Source of the DNA: Lanius collurio
Taxonomy: Eukaryota > Chordata > Aves > Passeriformes > Laniidae
Direction: 5' to 3'
Length of the DNA: 64,000 nt
Assembly: GCA_020086605.1 (NCBI GenBank)
Contig: JACBWW010000016.1
Span: forward strand, 14,425,408 to 14,489,407
Of this stretch, positions 23,801 through 32,502 are shown in pieces (position 1 is the stretch's first letter; each line of letters opens with the position of its first letter). A model generated the notes under the pieces. It was not told the origin of the DNA. It did not search any database and was given only the letters and a program-made list of their open reading frames with translations. The translations under genes were made by a program, and so were the position numbers.

Positions 23801-26800
23801 CATTTGGTGCTAGAATGATTCATTGCTGCTTCCATTTATTAACATGATGTTTAAATACACGTGAAAAATCTGTTTCTGTTTATCACATGTAAGATTAATA
23901 AGTGGCATTGTGGTAGCAAGGGTTCTAAAATTATTTTATCTCGCCAGTATTATGAAAGTACACTTTGTACAGTACATTGGTCTGAAACCTGATCAGAAGT
24001 TTTTGCTAGAAAGAAAGAATACATGTACGCGGATATTTTGTTTAGATGGATTTTTCCTTGGAGGAAAATAAGAATGCCTAGGACAGGATTAATTGAGGAC
24101 AGCATTCTGTTCATAGTAGTACTATTATAAATGCTTATGTTCTATTTTCATAGGTAAGCCAGGAACAGATCCCAATTCAGCAGCATGGGCAGCTTATTAT
24201 GCTCACTATTATCAGCAGCAAGCACAGCCACCCCCTGCAGCCCCTCCTGGTGGACCAGCTACAACCCAAACGAATGGACAAGGTAGCTACTAAGTGGACA
24301 CATTTCTTACTGCTGGAGGTGTAAATATCCCATTCTTTTTTGTTGTTGTCTTCATATATGGGGTAAATTTATTTTAGGTAGCTGGTTTTCTTGGGAAACT
24401 ATTGCTTATAGCTTTCAATATTGCTTTTATTAATTTCAGCAGTAATGAGAGTAATGCATTTAAGAGAATTTTGCTGCAATGTGGGGCTGACTTAACAACT
24501 ACATAGAGTAGTCATAAATAAAAACGTAATGAGTTAAGCTGTTAATTGTCATTTGCTTAAACAATTGCATCACTTTCCCTGGGTTTAGGACAATTACAGT
24601 TGTGGTATTTAGTTGTGTTATTTTAATTTTTGTGCCTGGCTGAGGCTTGCCACTTGAATTTTGGTATTTTCTATTGCTAGTGGTATGCACTTCCTGAATC
24701 TTGAAAATTGGTCTTTTTCACCAGTAGTTTATATTTGTAGTAGCTTGCACCACAAAGGTTTATTGTGTCAGATTTGAATGATGTCATGTGGGACTGCTAC
24801 TGAAAATTTCAGTTGATTATTTGGATTATATATGAAACAAACCCCAGTAGTTTAGTTTGACTGTTTTTAATGTATTTCAGGAGATCAGCCAAATCCAGCA
24901 CCAGCAGGGCAGGTTGACTATACCAAGGCATGGGAGGAGTACTACAAAAAAATGGGTAGGTGTGCAGGGGTTTTTGGTTTTTTTTCTCTTCCATATTCAT
25001 AGTGGAATGTTGTCGGAGACTTGCGTATTTTGCTGGATGAGACAGGGTTTTTAACCCCCCCCCCAAAAAAAAAAGCACAGTCACATGTCTTCTGAATCAA
25101 ATACTGCTGAGAAACAGACGTTTAATTTGTGTTGGTTTTAGACGTTTCATGGTACTCGGGGTAGTAATCAGCTTTACAAAAATGCTTCAAACTTAAGGAG
25201 ATGTCTTGATTGCTGGGGAACAACATCTTCTAAATATTTCAGTCTGAGTATTTAAAAGTATATTTCCCAAGCTTTTAAGTTCAGCTTTGATCTCCTTTAT
25301 GTAGCTGTTATTTTTAATGTTTGATAGTTGTTTCCCAATTCTCTTCAGATTACATGTAATTTTTTTTTATTGTAACTAATTTTCTGTGTTACAGATTACA
25401 AAAGTATCATAATTATCTTTTGTTTATACTGTGCCCTTTTTTAAATAGCATTTGCTTTGCAGCACTTTAGAGCTGTGTTTAAACTGCAGGTTACATGTTG
25501 GTAGCTTTTTTGATTAAAATGAAATGAATATGCTGGTTAAGTTGATTATGTCATTGTTTTCTGTACAAGGGAAAGAGTGTGTGAATTTTATGTACTGGCA
25601 GAAGGTGCCATTACCTTTTAAATCATGGTAATGTCCTGTAGGTCATGTTCTGTCCATGGTGTCCTGCCGTGGATGCTGTAGGTGGTGGAGGTCTGGACAC
25701 TGACCACTAGCGGCCTTAGGAATGCCTGTGCTCTCCCAGGTGTCTCTGACCAGAAATACAGCAGCATCCTCTTTGGGATGTCTTTGTTTGCATGGGAGGG
25801 TTTGGTGGCTGTTTTGCCATCTTCCAGCTGCACTCGGTTTTCTCATGGACTATTAAAAGCATTCAGATTTAAGATTAATAACATGCTTAATTCCTCTTAC
25901 AAACCTTCCAATGTATTGGTAATTATTTGCCAAGACATAACTATTCTTTATTTTGACACAGCATAAGTGATGAATTGAACATAAAATAGGTAATGATTAT
26001 TTAGTTCAAGAATTGTGCATCAGACTAAAAAAATTACAACTCCCAAACATATGATTCTTAAGATGATAGGCCTTTCCATTTTTCTTCTTCCAGCTTCATT
26101 TAGCTGTTTCATTCAGTTCACTGTCTCCGTTAGTTTGGCTCACATTTTAAAATGCAAAGTTGTGGGTGGTTTTTAATATATTTTTTTTTAAATAATGTAG
26201 TTTGTTGGCAGGGGCTCTGCCATCTTTCTAATTTGCCATCTTGGAAAGTCTGGTTTGCACTTGTCTTGCACTTGCTTGGATTAACTAATAGCTAGTTATA
26301 AGGTGTTAGGATAGAGTTTATGGGAACAATTCTGAAGAGGCAGTGAGCCAAAAAAATACATTGGGAGATAAAAATAGTTGCTCTTAAAATGCAAAAAAAT
26401 GTGTCAAGACAATCATCTAAGAGGAAGAACACAAGGGCGGTTCTCATCTTAATTTCTTTTTCTAGTTTGGATTGAGTTGTTTGCCTGAAGGAGAGTTCTT
26501 GATGGCTGGACCTATATAACTTAACTGTGTAAATCATGAGAATTTTTTGCTGCAGAATCTTGATGTGGTAGATACCATTTTTCTTAAGAGCCAATTAAAA
26601 AAGAGGAATTTAGTTGATGTAATGCTAAATGATGGTGATTTTCCCCACCTCAGTAACCATGCTAAGAAGCAGTAGAAGATCTGATGGGCAGGAAGGTTGT
26701 CCAACAGCAAGTTCATGTGGTCTCCAGGCTCTCCAGTACCATTTGTGCTTCCTGTAGTACTGTAATCTTTTGTTCCCGTTAACTTGTGCCAAAGGATGGG

Positions 26801-29800
26801 AATTTCAAGTCCCTTGCTCTTTGATGACTCAGATTTTTCACAGCACAGATAATTTCACCAAACTTTGTTACAGAGAACTGATATGAAACTCAGAATTGTT
26901 GAGCCCAACCAGTTCTTCTGTTTTGCTGTTGAAAATTATCTTGATAATCCTTGTGGCAAGCTTCTGAGAGTAACAGTACTGAGCTGAACAAGTTACCTGT
27001 GATATTGCAATTGGTGTTTTGAATTTTCTCAGACTTAGTCAAGTATGAGTGATCTGAAAATGCTAAATCACTCCTGAATATGCCCATTGAAACAATAATA
27101 GTGTTTCCAAAGTGGCTTCCTACTGGTGTGATGTCTCTGCTAATCACAGGGGACACTTCACTGTATTTTTTAGTGAACAGTGACTTGAAAGTGAACCTGG
27201 CTCAGCAATACAGTGGCAAATTCCATCTCCTTTTTCAGACCCTTGTTTCAGGGGCTACTGCTTTGAGTAGCAAATAATCCAAAAAGTCTTTTATGGATTA
27301 CAGTTCCCTTTAAACATGAAGATGTATTTTAGTAAATGATCTGTATGTCACTATTGAAACAAGTACTTTTATCATTTAACGTCATTCCCACATACTGTGG
27401 CCTTGACATACAGTTAAAGGATTCCGTAATAAAATAGTGGAAGTGGTTTTAAAAGATAGCTCAGCACTGTAGTGGGAAAGAAGAAACAAAACACTTTGTT
27501 CTTATTAGAATCACTCTTGATAATGTTGAACTGTAAAATCTGCTGGTATTTCCTTTCTCAGCCCTCCTTAAAGGTGAGGTGTTCTGTGTTTCTCATATTT
27601 CCTTTGTATGGAGTTTATCAGTCTTACCTGTGAGTGTTCCCATTGAATTTTGATATTAACAAGCAGGTGCAGCTTCTAAACTGAAGGGAAGCTTTGACTA
27701 AATTGCTGAATTCCATGTGTAGGTTGACGACTACTTGCAGTTAGAGAAATGGTGCACCTGACATACCCATTTCAGGACAGAAGTCCATTTTGACATGTTT
27801 GAGTAGATGTTAAAATTTCTATATTTGATTTATTACTTGAATTTCAATGCTGCCTTGACATAGTTGGCTCAATGTACAAAGGTGCAAAAAAATCCCTTTT
27901 CTTTGATGTTCAATTGTGTTGACAGTAATTTGTATGTACAGTTATCTCAAAGTAATGGTGAACTTGGGAAGAGTGTATCCTCAGATAATTTGTAACCATA
28001 TTAAAGAGAATTTTTGTTAAAATAATTGATCAGAAGTGTAAATTGTAAGTTGTAATTCACCACATTTTTAAAGTTGTAAAATGTGATTACAGCTCTAAAG
28101 CTTTGAAGAAATTTAAGTTTTTGTAGAAATTCCTTTACTGCATAAGCTCAAATAAAGATGGATGGACTTTCAGAGCTTACCTACAGTGTAAGTGAAAAAC
28201 TAAGTTGTAAAGGCAGTTGGAAAATTGAAGATTGTATTTCAATGGCTTTCAGGGTAGTACTTCACTCAATACCCACTTCTCTGCTCAAAAGTCATGTTTT
28301 TGAGAGGATTAGAAGACTACACATGTAGGAGTAGTGTGACTAGCTAAGATTCTTCATGTGAGTTTTCCTTGTTAAAGTATTTTCAAAAAACCCAACCAGA
28401 CAAAATCAACCTTCTGTCTGACATCCTAGAAAACACTTCATTATCATTTCTGATACTTGTGTCTCTCAGAAGATTGCTCAGTGATGTTGTATTCCAACGA
28501 AAGGTAAGGTGGTTTCAGGTAGGATTGAAAACTTCCAGCCCTCATCCTGTGGAAGTTGCCCCTTTTTGTTCATAGCAGAAGACACAGTTGGATGCACATG
28601 GAATTGTACAGGGTGCAGGCTTGCATTTTGCTTGGGTTTATTTCCTGCAGGGGGATGGGATGGTTTGTTTTTGTTGTGTTTGGGTTGATTTTTTTTTTCT
28701 AGTATCTTAAAGAAAACTTGCAGAGGTGGTGGGTTTTAGTAGTATCCTAATTCTGACTGTAGAACTTCTGATTTGAAAAATAATGGATTAAGAATGTAAA
28801 TCAAACGTGTCATGGCAGAGTAATAGAAGTTCTAGTTTGGAAGTTCAGGAAACTTCAAATGAAGCACTAAGTGTAAAACTCTTCTGTCTGGGTGTGTGCA
28901 AGTGTATGTGGACAGATGTTCAGTGCACAGAGAGTTACTTTGCTTAGAGTCCCGTATGTTTTGTAGTGGTAACTGCAAAAAAACCTCTCAAACTGTGAAG
29001 AAGGTAGTGGTACTAAGGGCTGGGTTTGATGTTTCTGAAGTTTGAGGGAAAAAGGAAGTAAAGATGTCTGTGACAAATTTCCTATGGAATAACAGCGTGA
29101 CTGAAAGGTTGGCGGTAATTTTCTTTGAATGTTTTGCTTGGTTTTTTAATATGATGAAGAGTCCTTGTATATCAGTCTGGTACTGTTAGAGATTTTAGTT
29201 TGTCAGTTGATTTTGTTGAACAGTAACTCCAGCTGTCTGGGAGAGTGTGTTTGTATGTGCTCTTGTTTCTAGAGGATTGGAACTTCTGTGAGGTGTGGAA
29301 GCAAGTTTCAGGACTGTATTCTGTGGTGGGGTAAAGGTTTGCAAAAATTATTGCCTTTTTGAAAAATATAACCTGCAAGAACCTTGTAATTGCACAAAGG
29401 ATGCCAGAATTGGGGAAGTGTATGAGCTGGCATCTGCTGAGCTAATGAATGCAGTCTGTAAAATAAGATAAAATTAGTCTAGGTGTGGATTACAAAGTGT
29501 TTTGCCTCTCGGTGTGTATTCAAATACTACTGTTGTTTAGGTCAGCAGGCTTTAAACAAGATTCATGATTATGAATCAAGAGGCAGAAAAACTGTCCTTC
29601 TGGTTCTTTAATTTTGATTTACATGAGAATCATTGCATTAAAATAATAGAATGAATGTTTAGGCTGAAAAAAGCAGCCACAAGTTTATTCAAAAGCCTTG
29701 GAGGTATATTGCTAGGTGATGTTTGTCGGGTGCTGAGATCTTGAAATTTCTCATTTCTATTGCAACAACAGAGCTGTGTAATTGTAATTACTTGCCAGGT

Positions 29801-30326
29801 CAAGCTGTTCCTGCCCCTGCTGGGGCTCCTCCGGGCGGTCAGCCAGATTACAGCGCAGCGTGGGCTGAGTACTACAGGCAGCAGGCAGCGTACTACGCTC
29901 AGACAAGTCCACAGGGAATGCCACAGCATCCTCCAGCACCACAGGTACAGTCTTAAAGTGGTTTTTGGCTGGCTTCTGTTTCAGTGGTTGTAGATATTTT
30001 TTTGCATGTCTCCTGCTTTGTTCCTTTGGAGTATGCATCTTTTTTTCTAGCAAAATAGCTATCAGAATAATTAGTAGATGACTTTGTTTACCTGATAACT
30101 TGAGTTCTGTATCTATCCATATGTTTGGTGATTGTTTTTGTTTTTTTTTAAAAAGAAGAAAAACTTTCTCCTCCCAGGGTTTTGAAAACCATGCAAGAAG
30201 CCACCACCATTTACATTAACCAATTTTTCTTTCTTAAAGGCTTCACTCCTGAGTTAGCTCGATTTAAAGGATTTTCTTTAACTTTTTGTGTATCTCTTAT
30301 GTATCTCTTCTGCACAGGGCCAATAA
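11759..30326 (+). CDS. FUBP1: Far upstream element-binding protein 1 (FUBP1), complete gene
   Basis: FUBP1 is a nuclear single-strand DNA- and RNA-binding protein that activates MYC through the far upstream element and also acts in splicing. Joining 20 exons (11759-11872, 12852-12942, 14828-14866, 15205-15244, 16050-16099, 16194-16265, 16563-16620, 17072-17234, 17314-17412, 17496-17597, 18280-18382, 18467-18567, 19175-19316, 20101-20261, 21053-21207, 21295-21374, 24154-24282, 24881-24955, 29799-29944, 30318-30326) gives 642 residues with all phases closing; human has 644. A Gly/Ala-rich N-terminus leads to helix [14 protein letters not shown]. Four KH domains follow, with GxxG loops at about residues 114-117 (GRGG), 199-202 (GKGG), 289-292 (GRNG) and 390-393 (GKGG). 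The C-terminus has a Pro/Gly-rich linker and Tyr-rich transactivation motifs ([31 protein letters not shown]). The start ATG lies in a good context (GGCCATGG). A 63-nt cassette exon can add 21 residues. Confidence 0.97.
11873..12851 (+). other. FUBP1: FUBP1 intron 1
   Basis: The first half is the tail of the CpG island and the rest is AT-rich with a T run at about 12619-12632. No coding or RNA gene is seen. The long open frames here are by-products of GC richness. Confidence 0.8.
12852..12942 (+). CDS. FUBP1: FUBP1 exon 2
   Basis: Encodes residues 39-68, [10 protein letters not shown] through [10 protein letters not shown], and ends in phase 1. The acceptor is TTTAG and the donor GAG|GTACGC. 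It carries the KRPLEDG segment, a candidate nuclear-localisation stretch. Confidence 0.95.
13927..13989 (+). CDS. FUBP1: FUBP1 alternative cassette exon (63 nt, in frame)
   Basis: A TTATGTGTAG acceptor is followed by 63 bases that stay open in the phase required by exon 2. They add 21 residues beginning [15 protein letters not shown] and ending MPSPFK before rejoining at the Asp of exon 3. Phase 1 on both sides means inclusion or skipping keeps the frame. The donor is AAAG|GCAGGA, a GC rather than GT donor, and such sites are often alternatively used. The exon is absent from the common human protein; I recall an insert of this kind in some vertebrate FUBP1 isoforms. The neighbouring introns show no comparable open stretch. 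Confidence 0.8.
14828..14866 (+). CDS. FUBP1: FUBP1 exon 3
   Basis: A 39-nt exon that encodes [13 protein letters not shown] (residues 69-81). TTTGCAG acceptor, ACT|GTAAGT donor. Confidence 0.95.
15205..15244 (+). CDS. FUBP1: FUBP1 exon 4
   Basis: A 40-nt exon that encodes [13 protein letters not shown] (residues 82-94) and the start of Arg95. Acceptor TTATAG, donor AAAG|GTAAGA. Confidence 0.95.
16050..16099 (+). CDS. FUBP1: FUBP1 exon 5
   Basis: Encodes [17 protein letters not shown], the first beta strand of KH1. The acceptor is CTGTAG. The common human protein has one more serine before Arg-Ser-Val; the bases needed for it are not found at this acceptor. Confidence 0.95.
16194..16265 (+). 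CDS. FUBP1: FUBP1 exon 6 (KH1 core)
   Basis: Encodes residues 112-135 with the KH1 GRGG loop and the helix [18 protein letters not shown]. Acceptor TTCCAAG, donor CTG|GTAACT. Confidence 0.96.
16563..16620 (+). CDS. FUBP1: FUBP1 exon 7
   Basis: Encodes the last KH1 strand, [19 protein letters not shown], and the start of Gln155. Acceptor ACTGCAG, donor TCA|GTAAGT. Confidence 0.96.
17072..17234 (+). CDS. FUBP1: FUBP1 exon 8 (KH1 end, linker, KH2 start)
   Basis: Encodes residues 155-209: the end of KH1, a Gly/His linker ([14 protein letters not shown]), then KH2 with its GKGG loop and ETIKQLQ helix. Acceptor TTTCACAG, donor CAG|GTATAT. Confidence 0.97.
17314..17412 (+). CDS. FUBP1: FUBP1 exon 9 (KH2)
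   Basis: Encodes 33 residues, [15 protein letters not shown] through TGDPYKVQ, the rest of the KH2 sheet. Phase 0 on both sides. Confidence 0.97.
17496..17597 (+). CDS. FUBP1: FUBP1 exon 10
   Basis: Encodes 34 residues: the KH2 C-terminal helix [13 protein letters not shown] and the linker [18 protein letters not shown] before KH3. Phase 0 on both sides. Confidence 0.97.
18280..18382 (+). CDS. FUBP1: FUBP1 exon 11 (KH3)
   Basis: Encodes 34 residues, [20 protein letters not shown] to RIQFKP, including the KH3 GRNG loop. KH3 is the main high-affinity nucleic-acid-binding module in the family. Confidence 0.97.
18467..18567 (+). CDS. FUBP1: FUBP1 exon 12
   Basis: Encodes the rest of KH3 ([16 protein letters not shown], then [17 protein letters not shown]). 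The donor CAG|GTTGGG departs from consensus after GT. Confidence 0.96.
19175..19316 (+). CDS. FUBP1: FUBP1 exon 13 (GC donor)
   Basis: Encodes the RGG-like linker [20 protein letters not shown] and the first KH4 strand up to GLIIGK plus the first base of Gly392. The exon must end at 19316 to keep frame with exon 14, and the next bases are GCAATA, so this intron begins with GC instead of GT. Confidence 0.96.
19317..20100 (+). other. FUBP1: FUBP1 intron 13, a GC-AG intron
   Basis: The intron starts GCAATA and ends GCATTGTAG. It contains a CR1-like fragment. No GT within the nearby bases would keep the conserved GKGGETIK reading. Confidence 0.9.
19440..19530 (+). mobile_element. CR1-like LINE 3' fragment
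   Basis: The stretch around AGCTGGACTCCATGATCCTT and GTGGGTCCCTTCAAACTCAG matches the well-known 3' end of avian CR1 elements. Weaker similarity may extend left to about 19375. It is a short, old, 5'-truncated copy in FUBP1 intron 13. Confidence 0.8.
20101..20261 (+). CDS. FUBP1: FUBP1 exon 14 (KH4)
   Basis: Completes KH4 from the GKGG loop: [19 protein letters not shown], the loop [11 protein letters not shown], then [19 protein letters not shown]. The donor is GGA|GTGAGT and the phase 0. Confidence 0.97.
21053..21207 (+). CDS. FUBP1: FUBP1 exon 15 (Pro/Gly-rich linker)
   Basis: Encodes 51 residues of a low-complexity Pro/Gly/His linker, beginning [16 protein letters not shown] and containing [15 protein letters not shown]. 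It has one more valine than human FUBP1 in GVVPGPHG. Confidence 0.96.
21295..21374 (+). CDS. FUBP1: FUBP1 exon 16
   Basis: Encodes [20 protein letters not shown] then PPNPPDP. Human reads QQAPPDP at the end, so this short stretch has diverged. Donor CCAG|GTAAGA. Confidence 0.96.
21375..24153 (+). other. FUBP1: FUBP1 intron 16
   Basis: AT- and T-rich intron of 2.8 kb. Apart from the exon-like segment at 23721-23767, listed separately, I see no coding signal. The short open frames at 21926-22138 and 23041-23545 are unremarkable. Confidence 0.85.
23721..23767 (+). other. FUBP1: Candidate alternative FUBP1 exon (47 nt)
   Basis: A strong pyrimidine tract and acceptor (TTCTTCTGTTTCAG) precede 47 bases that are GC-richer than the flanks and end at AGC|GTGAGG. 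Joined to exon 16 it stays open for 16 codons but puts exon 17 into another reading frame, changing or truncating the C-terminus. It is not in the common FUBP1 protein, so it may be an unused decoy. Confidence 0.3.
24154..24282 (+). CDS. FUBP1: FUBP1 exon 17 (first Tyr motif)
   Basis: Encodes 43 residues, [20 protein letters not shown] then [14 protein letters not shown] to TQTNGQ, containing the first transactivation tyrosine motif. If the donor is not used, translation reads only GlySerTyr more before TAA. Confidence 0.96.
24881..24955 (+). CDS. FUBP1: FUBP1 exon 18 (second Tyr motif)
   Basis: Encodes [20 protein letters not shown] then YYKKM. Phase 1 on both sides; 75 nt, so skipping would keep the frame and delete one Tyr motif. 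Confidence 0.96.
24956..29798 (+). other. FUBP1: FUBP1 intron 18, longest intron
   Basis: A 4.8-kb AT-rich intron. A somewhat GC-richer patch lies at about 25630-25850 with overlapping open frames on both strands that resemble no known protein; it may be an old unclassified repeat. Nothing else is supported. Confidence 0.8.
29799..29944 (+). CDS. FUBP1: FUBP1 exon 19 (third Tyr motif)
   Basis: Encodes [20 protein letters not shown] then [20 protein letters not shown] and MPQHPPAPQ. The donor is CAG|GTACAG; without splicing the frame ends after ValGlnSer. Confidence 0.97.
30318..30326 (+). CDS. FUBP1: FUBP1 exon 20, last two codons and stop
   Basis: After a TTCTGCACAG acceptor the terminal exon reads GGC CAA TAA, giving the Gly-Gln end known for FUBP1. 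The rest of the exon is 3' UTR. Confidence 0.92.
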   Translation, partial: GQ

Positions 30327-30668
30327 TAAGAAGTGGACAATACAGTATTTGCTTCATTGTGTGGGGGAAAAAACCTTTGTTAAATGTATGGATGCAGACG
30401 CCTTGATGAAGATCTTAATTTTGGTTAAAAAAATAGTGTTTTTGAAAATGTACAAAATATCTATCACTACTGATAGGAGGTAATATTTCTGTGTAGAAAT
30501 GAAAAAATGGTTTGTTTTTAGTATTAGTGTAGATGTACACATTCCAGCAAATGTATTTGCAATTATGTGGTCAATGCTTTGTGATATAAATGTACTTTTT
30601 CAATGTATACTTTATCACTTTTAAAATGCCTGTTTTGTGCTTTACAATAAATAATATGAAACCTCCTG
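30327..30668 (+). other. FUBP1: FUBP1 3' UTR (proximal)
   Basis: AT-rich untranslated tail running from the stop codon to just past the AATAAA at 30646-30651. Confidence 0.7.
30646..30651 (+). terminator. FUBP1: Proximal polyadenylation signal of FUBP1
   Basis: AATAAA about 320 bases after the stop codon, followed by GT-rich sequence (CCTGTGTCGG and GTGGGTAT), as expected for a used site. Confidence 0.65.
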
Positions 30669-32454
30669 TGTCGGTAAGTTGGATATGTGGGTATATGCAG
30701 AATTTTAGGATTGATTTGCAACGCTGAATCAAGGTACCTGTACACAAATGAGTTGGGTTTTTTTTATCCCCCCCCCCATAAACCTTGTTGAGTTTAAAAT
30801 CTTGTCATTAGCATGTTTTTCCCCTCTTGCAGAATAGCTGTAGAAGGAGGATCTCTTTCATTCATTGTATTTTGCTGCCTAGCACCAGTAATCTTGATAC
30901 CTTAATTTTCTTTCTACTTGATTAAAACTGCATGTGTTTAAGAAGATGATCTTTTGGCATACTTCCATTGCATTAACAGTGAAATTTCCTTTTATACATG
31001 ACCACTGTTTCAGACCTGTGCAGCTGCTATAACAGATAACTTTTGTTTTTAATTGAGTACTTCAAAACTGTTCCTGCATAACTATTTTATGGATTTTTTC
31101 AGACTAGTTATAAAACTTATTTTAAGTGTAATGTGCTTAAGCCTTCAGTTTAAAGTAGTCCACTTCAAAATTCAGTGTAGAAAAGTCAATGTGGTAATGC
31201 ATAGTAGTTACAAAAATTGCATCTGTCCTTAAAACGCTGTTTTGTTTGAGTGGTGGGAGTGGTTGAGAACTTCCTGCAGAGCAGATTACTTCTCTTTTGT
31301 AAATATTCAAGTATTTGAATCAACTGATTATTTTTTTATATATACTTGAAACTTCTTATTGCTCTAATGCTCATACTGAAAAGCTGATTCTCTTGAAATC
31401 CAATGTTTGCTCTTTGCATATTTATTGGCTCTTTGCATATATTAGACTACATGCACTACAGTCTGTCTTGCCATTGTCTGTTGAAGTGCAGGTTTGATCC
31501 AGCCAGTATAGAACTAGCTCTATAGGGGTGAGGAGGACTGTGCTGTGTATCATCCTTGATTGTTCCTTCAAGGAGCATTGCACTGTAAGTACATCAGAAT
31601 GACAAATCGATGAACTGCAACAGTATCTTTTTGTCAATGTTCCACATAATGCAAATGCTGTACTTGTGTGATATTATGTTGGAATACAGTGCTGGTATCT
31701 TAGGAAATCATAATTGCTTCTTAATTCAGCAACGTAGGTTTGCTTATATATATACATACACATAATCTGAGTTTTGTGGGTAAGTATTCCTGAAACTTCT
31801 AGTAATAGCTAAAGAAAATCATGTTTCTGTTTATCTGAGTAAGAGTTTTTTTCATTAGTACTCCTGAGACAGCTGTCATTCAGTGTTTTAAAGTATGCAT
31901 ATCATAACATTGAAGTCTTTGGAACCACTTGTTAGACAGAGTTGTCTTTTGTCTTCAGATAGTTTGCGGATATGTAGTGATGTAGGTATGTTTTAAATAA
32001 TTCTGTTACTGTTAATTGCTTTAATTTTTGGAACACCGTGTTGTTGCTTTGAGAAGTAAATTTTTTTAGGGTGGCTGCACAGAAAAGTAAAAGTTAAGGC
32101 TTGAAAACTGAAGTAGTTTTTTTCAGGTAATCAGCAATGTATGTATTGTGCTGTAGAAATAGAAGGAATTATTTTTATCCCTTTTAAAATTAGGACTTAT
32201 GCTGGTAGCTTGCAAAAGGCTAGGACAGTATTTGCTATCTTTAGTGTAGGGTATTAAGTTTAATAGTTCAGGTATTTTGCATGGTATTTTGTAGATAACC
32301 TTACAGAATGGTGCATTTATTATGTACTAAACTGAGCAAAATTAAATTCACTGGATTCTTTATCATTCACAAAATGGAGGCTGTTGATTTTGATTCATTT
32401 TAAGGTATAAAATCTTTATTAATTGCAAACAGTGCAATTATTTATACTTCACAG

Positions 32455-32502
32455 TGCCTTCCCAGACCTTCCACCTTAGGTTCTGCTGCAAAAAAGCAAC
32501 AG
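32455..32502 (+). other. Exon-like 48-nt segment downstream of FUBP1
   Basis: It is bounded by an acceptor (TATACTTCACAG) and a donor (CAACAG|GTAAGC). It is open for 16 codons in phase 0, the phase in which exon 19 ends. No homology is recognised; it may be chance. Confidence 0.2.
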
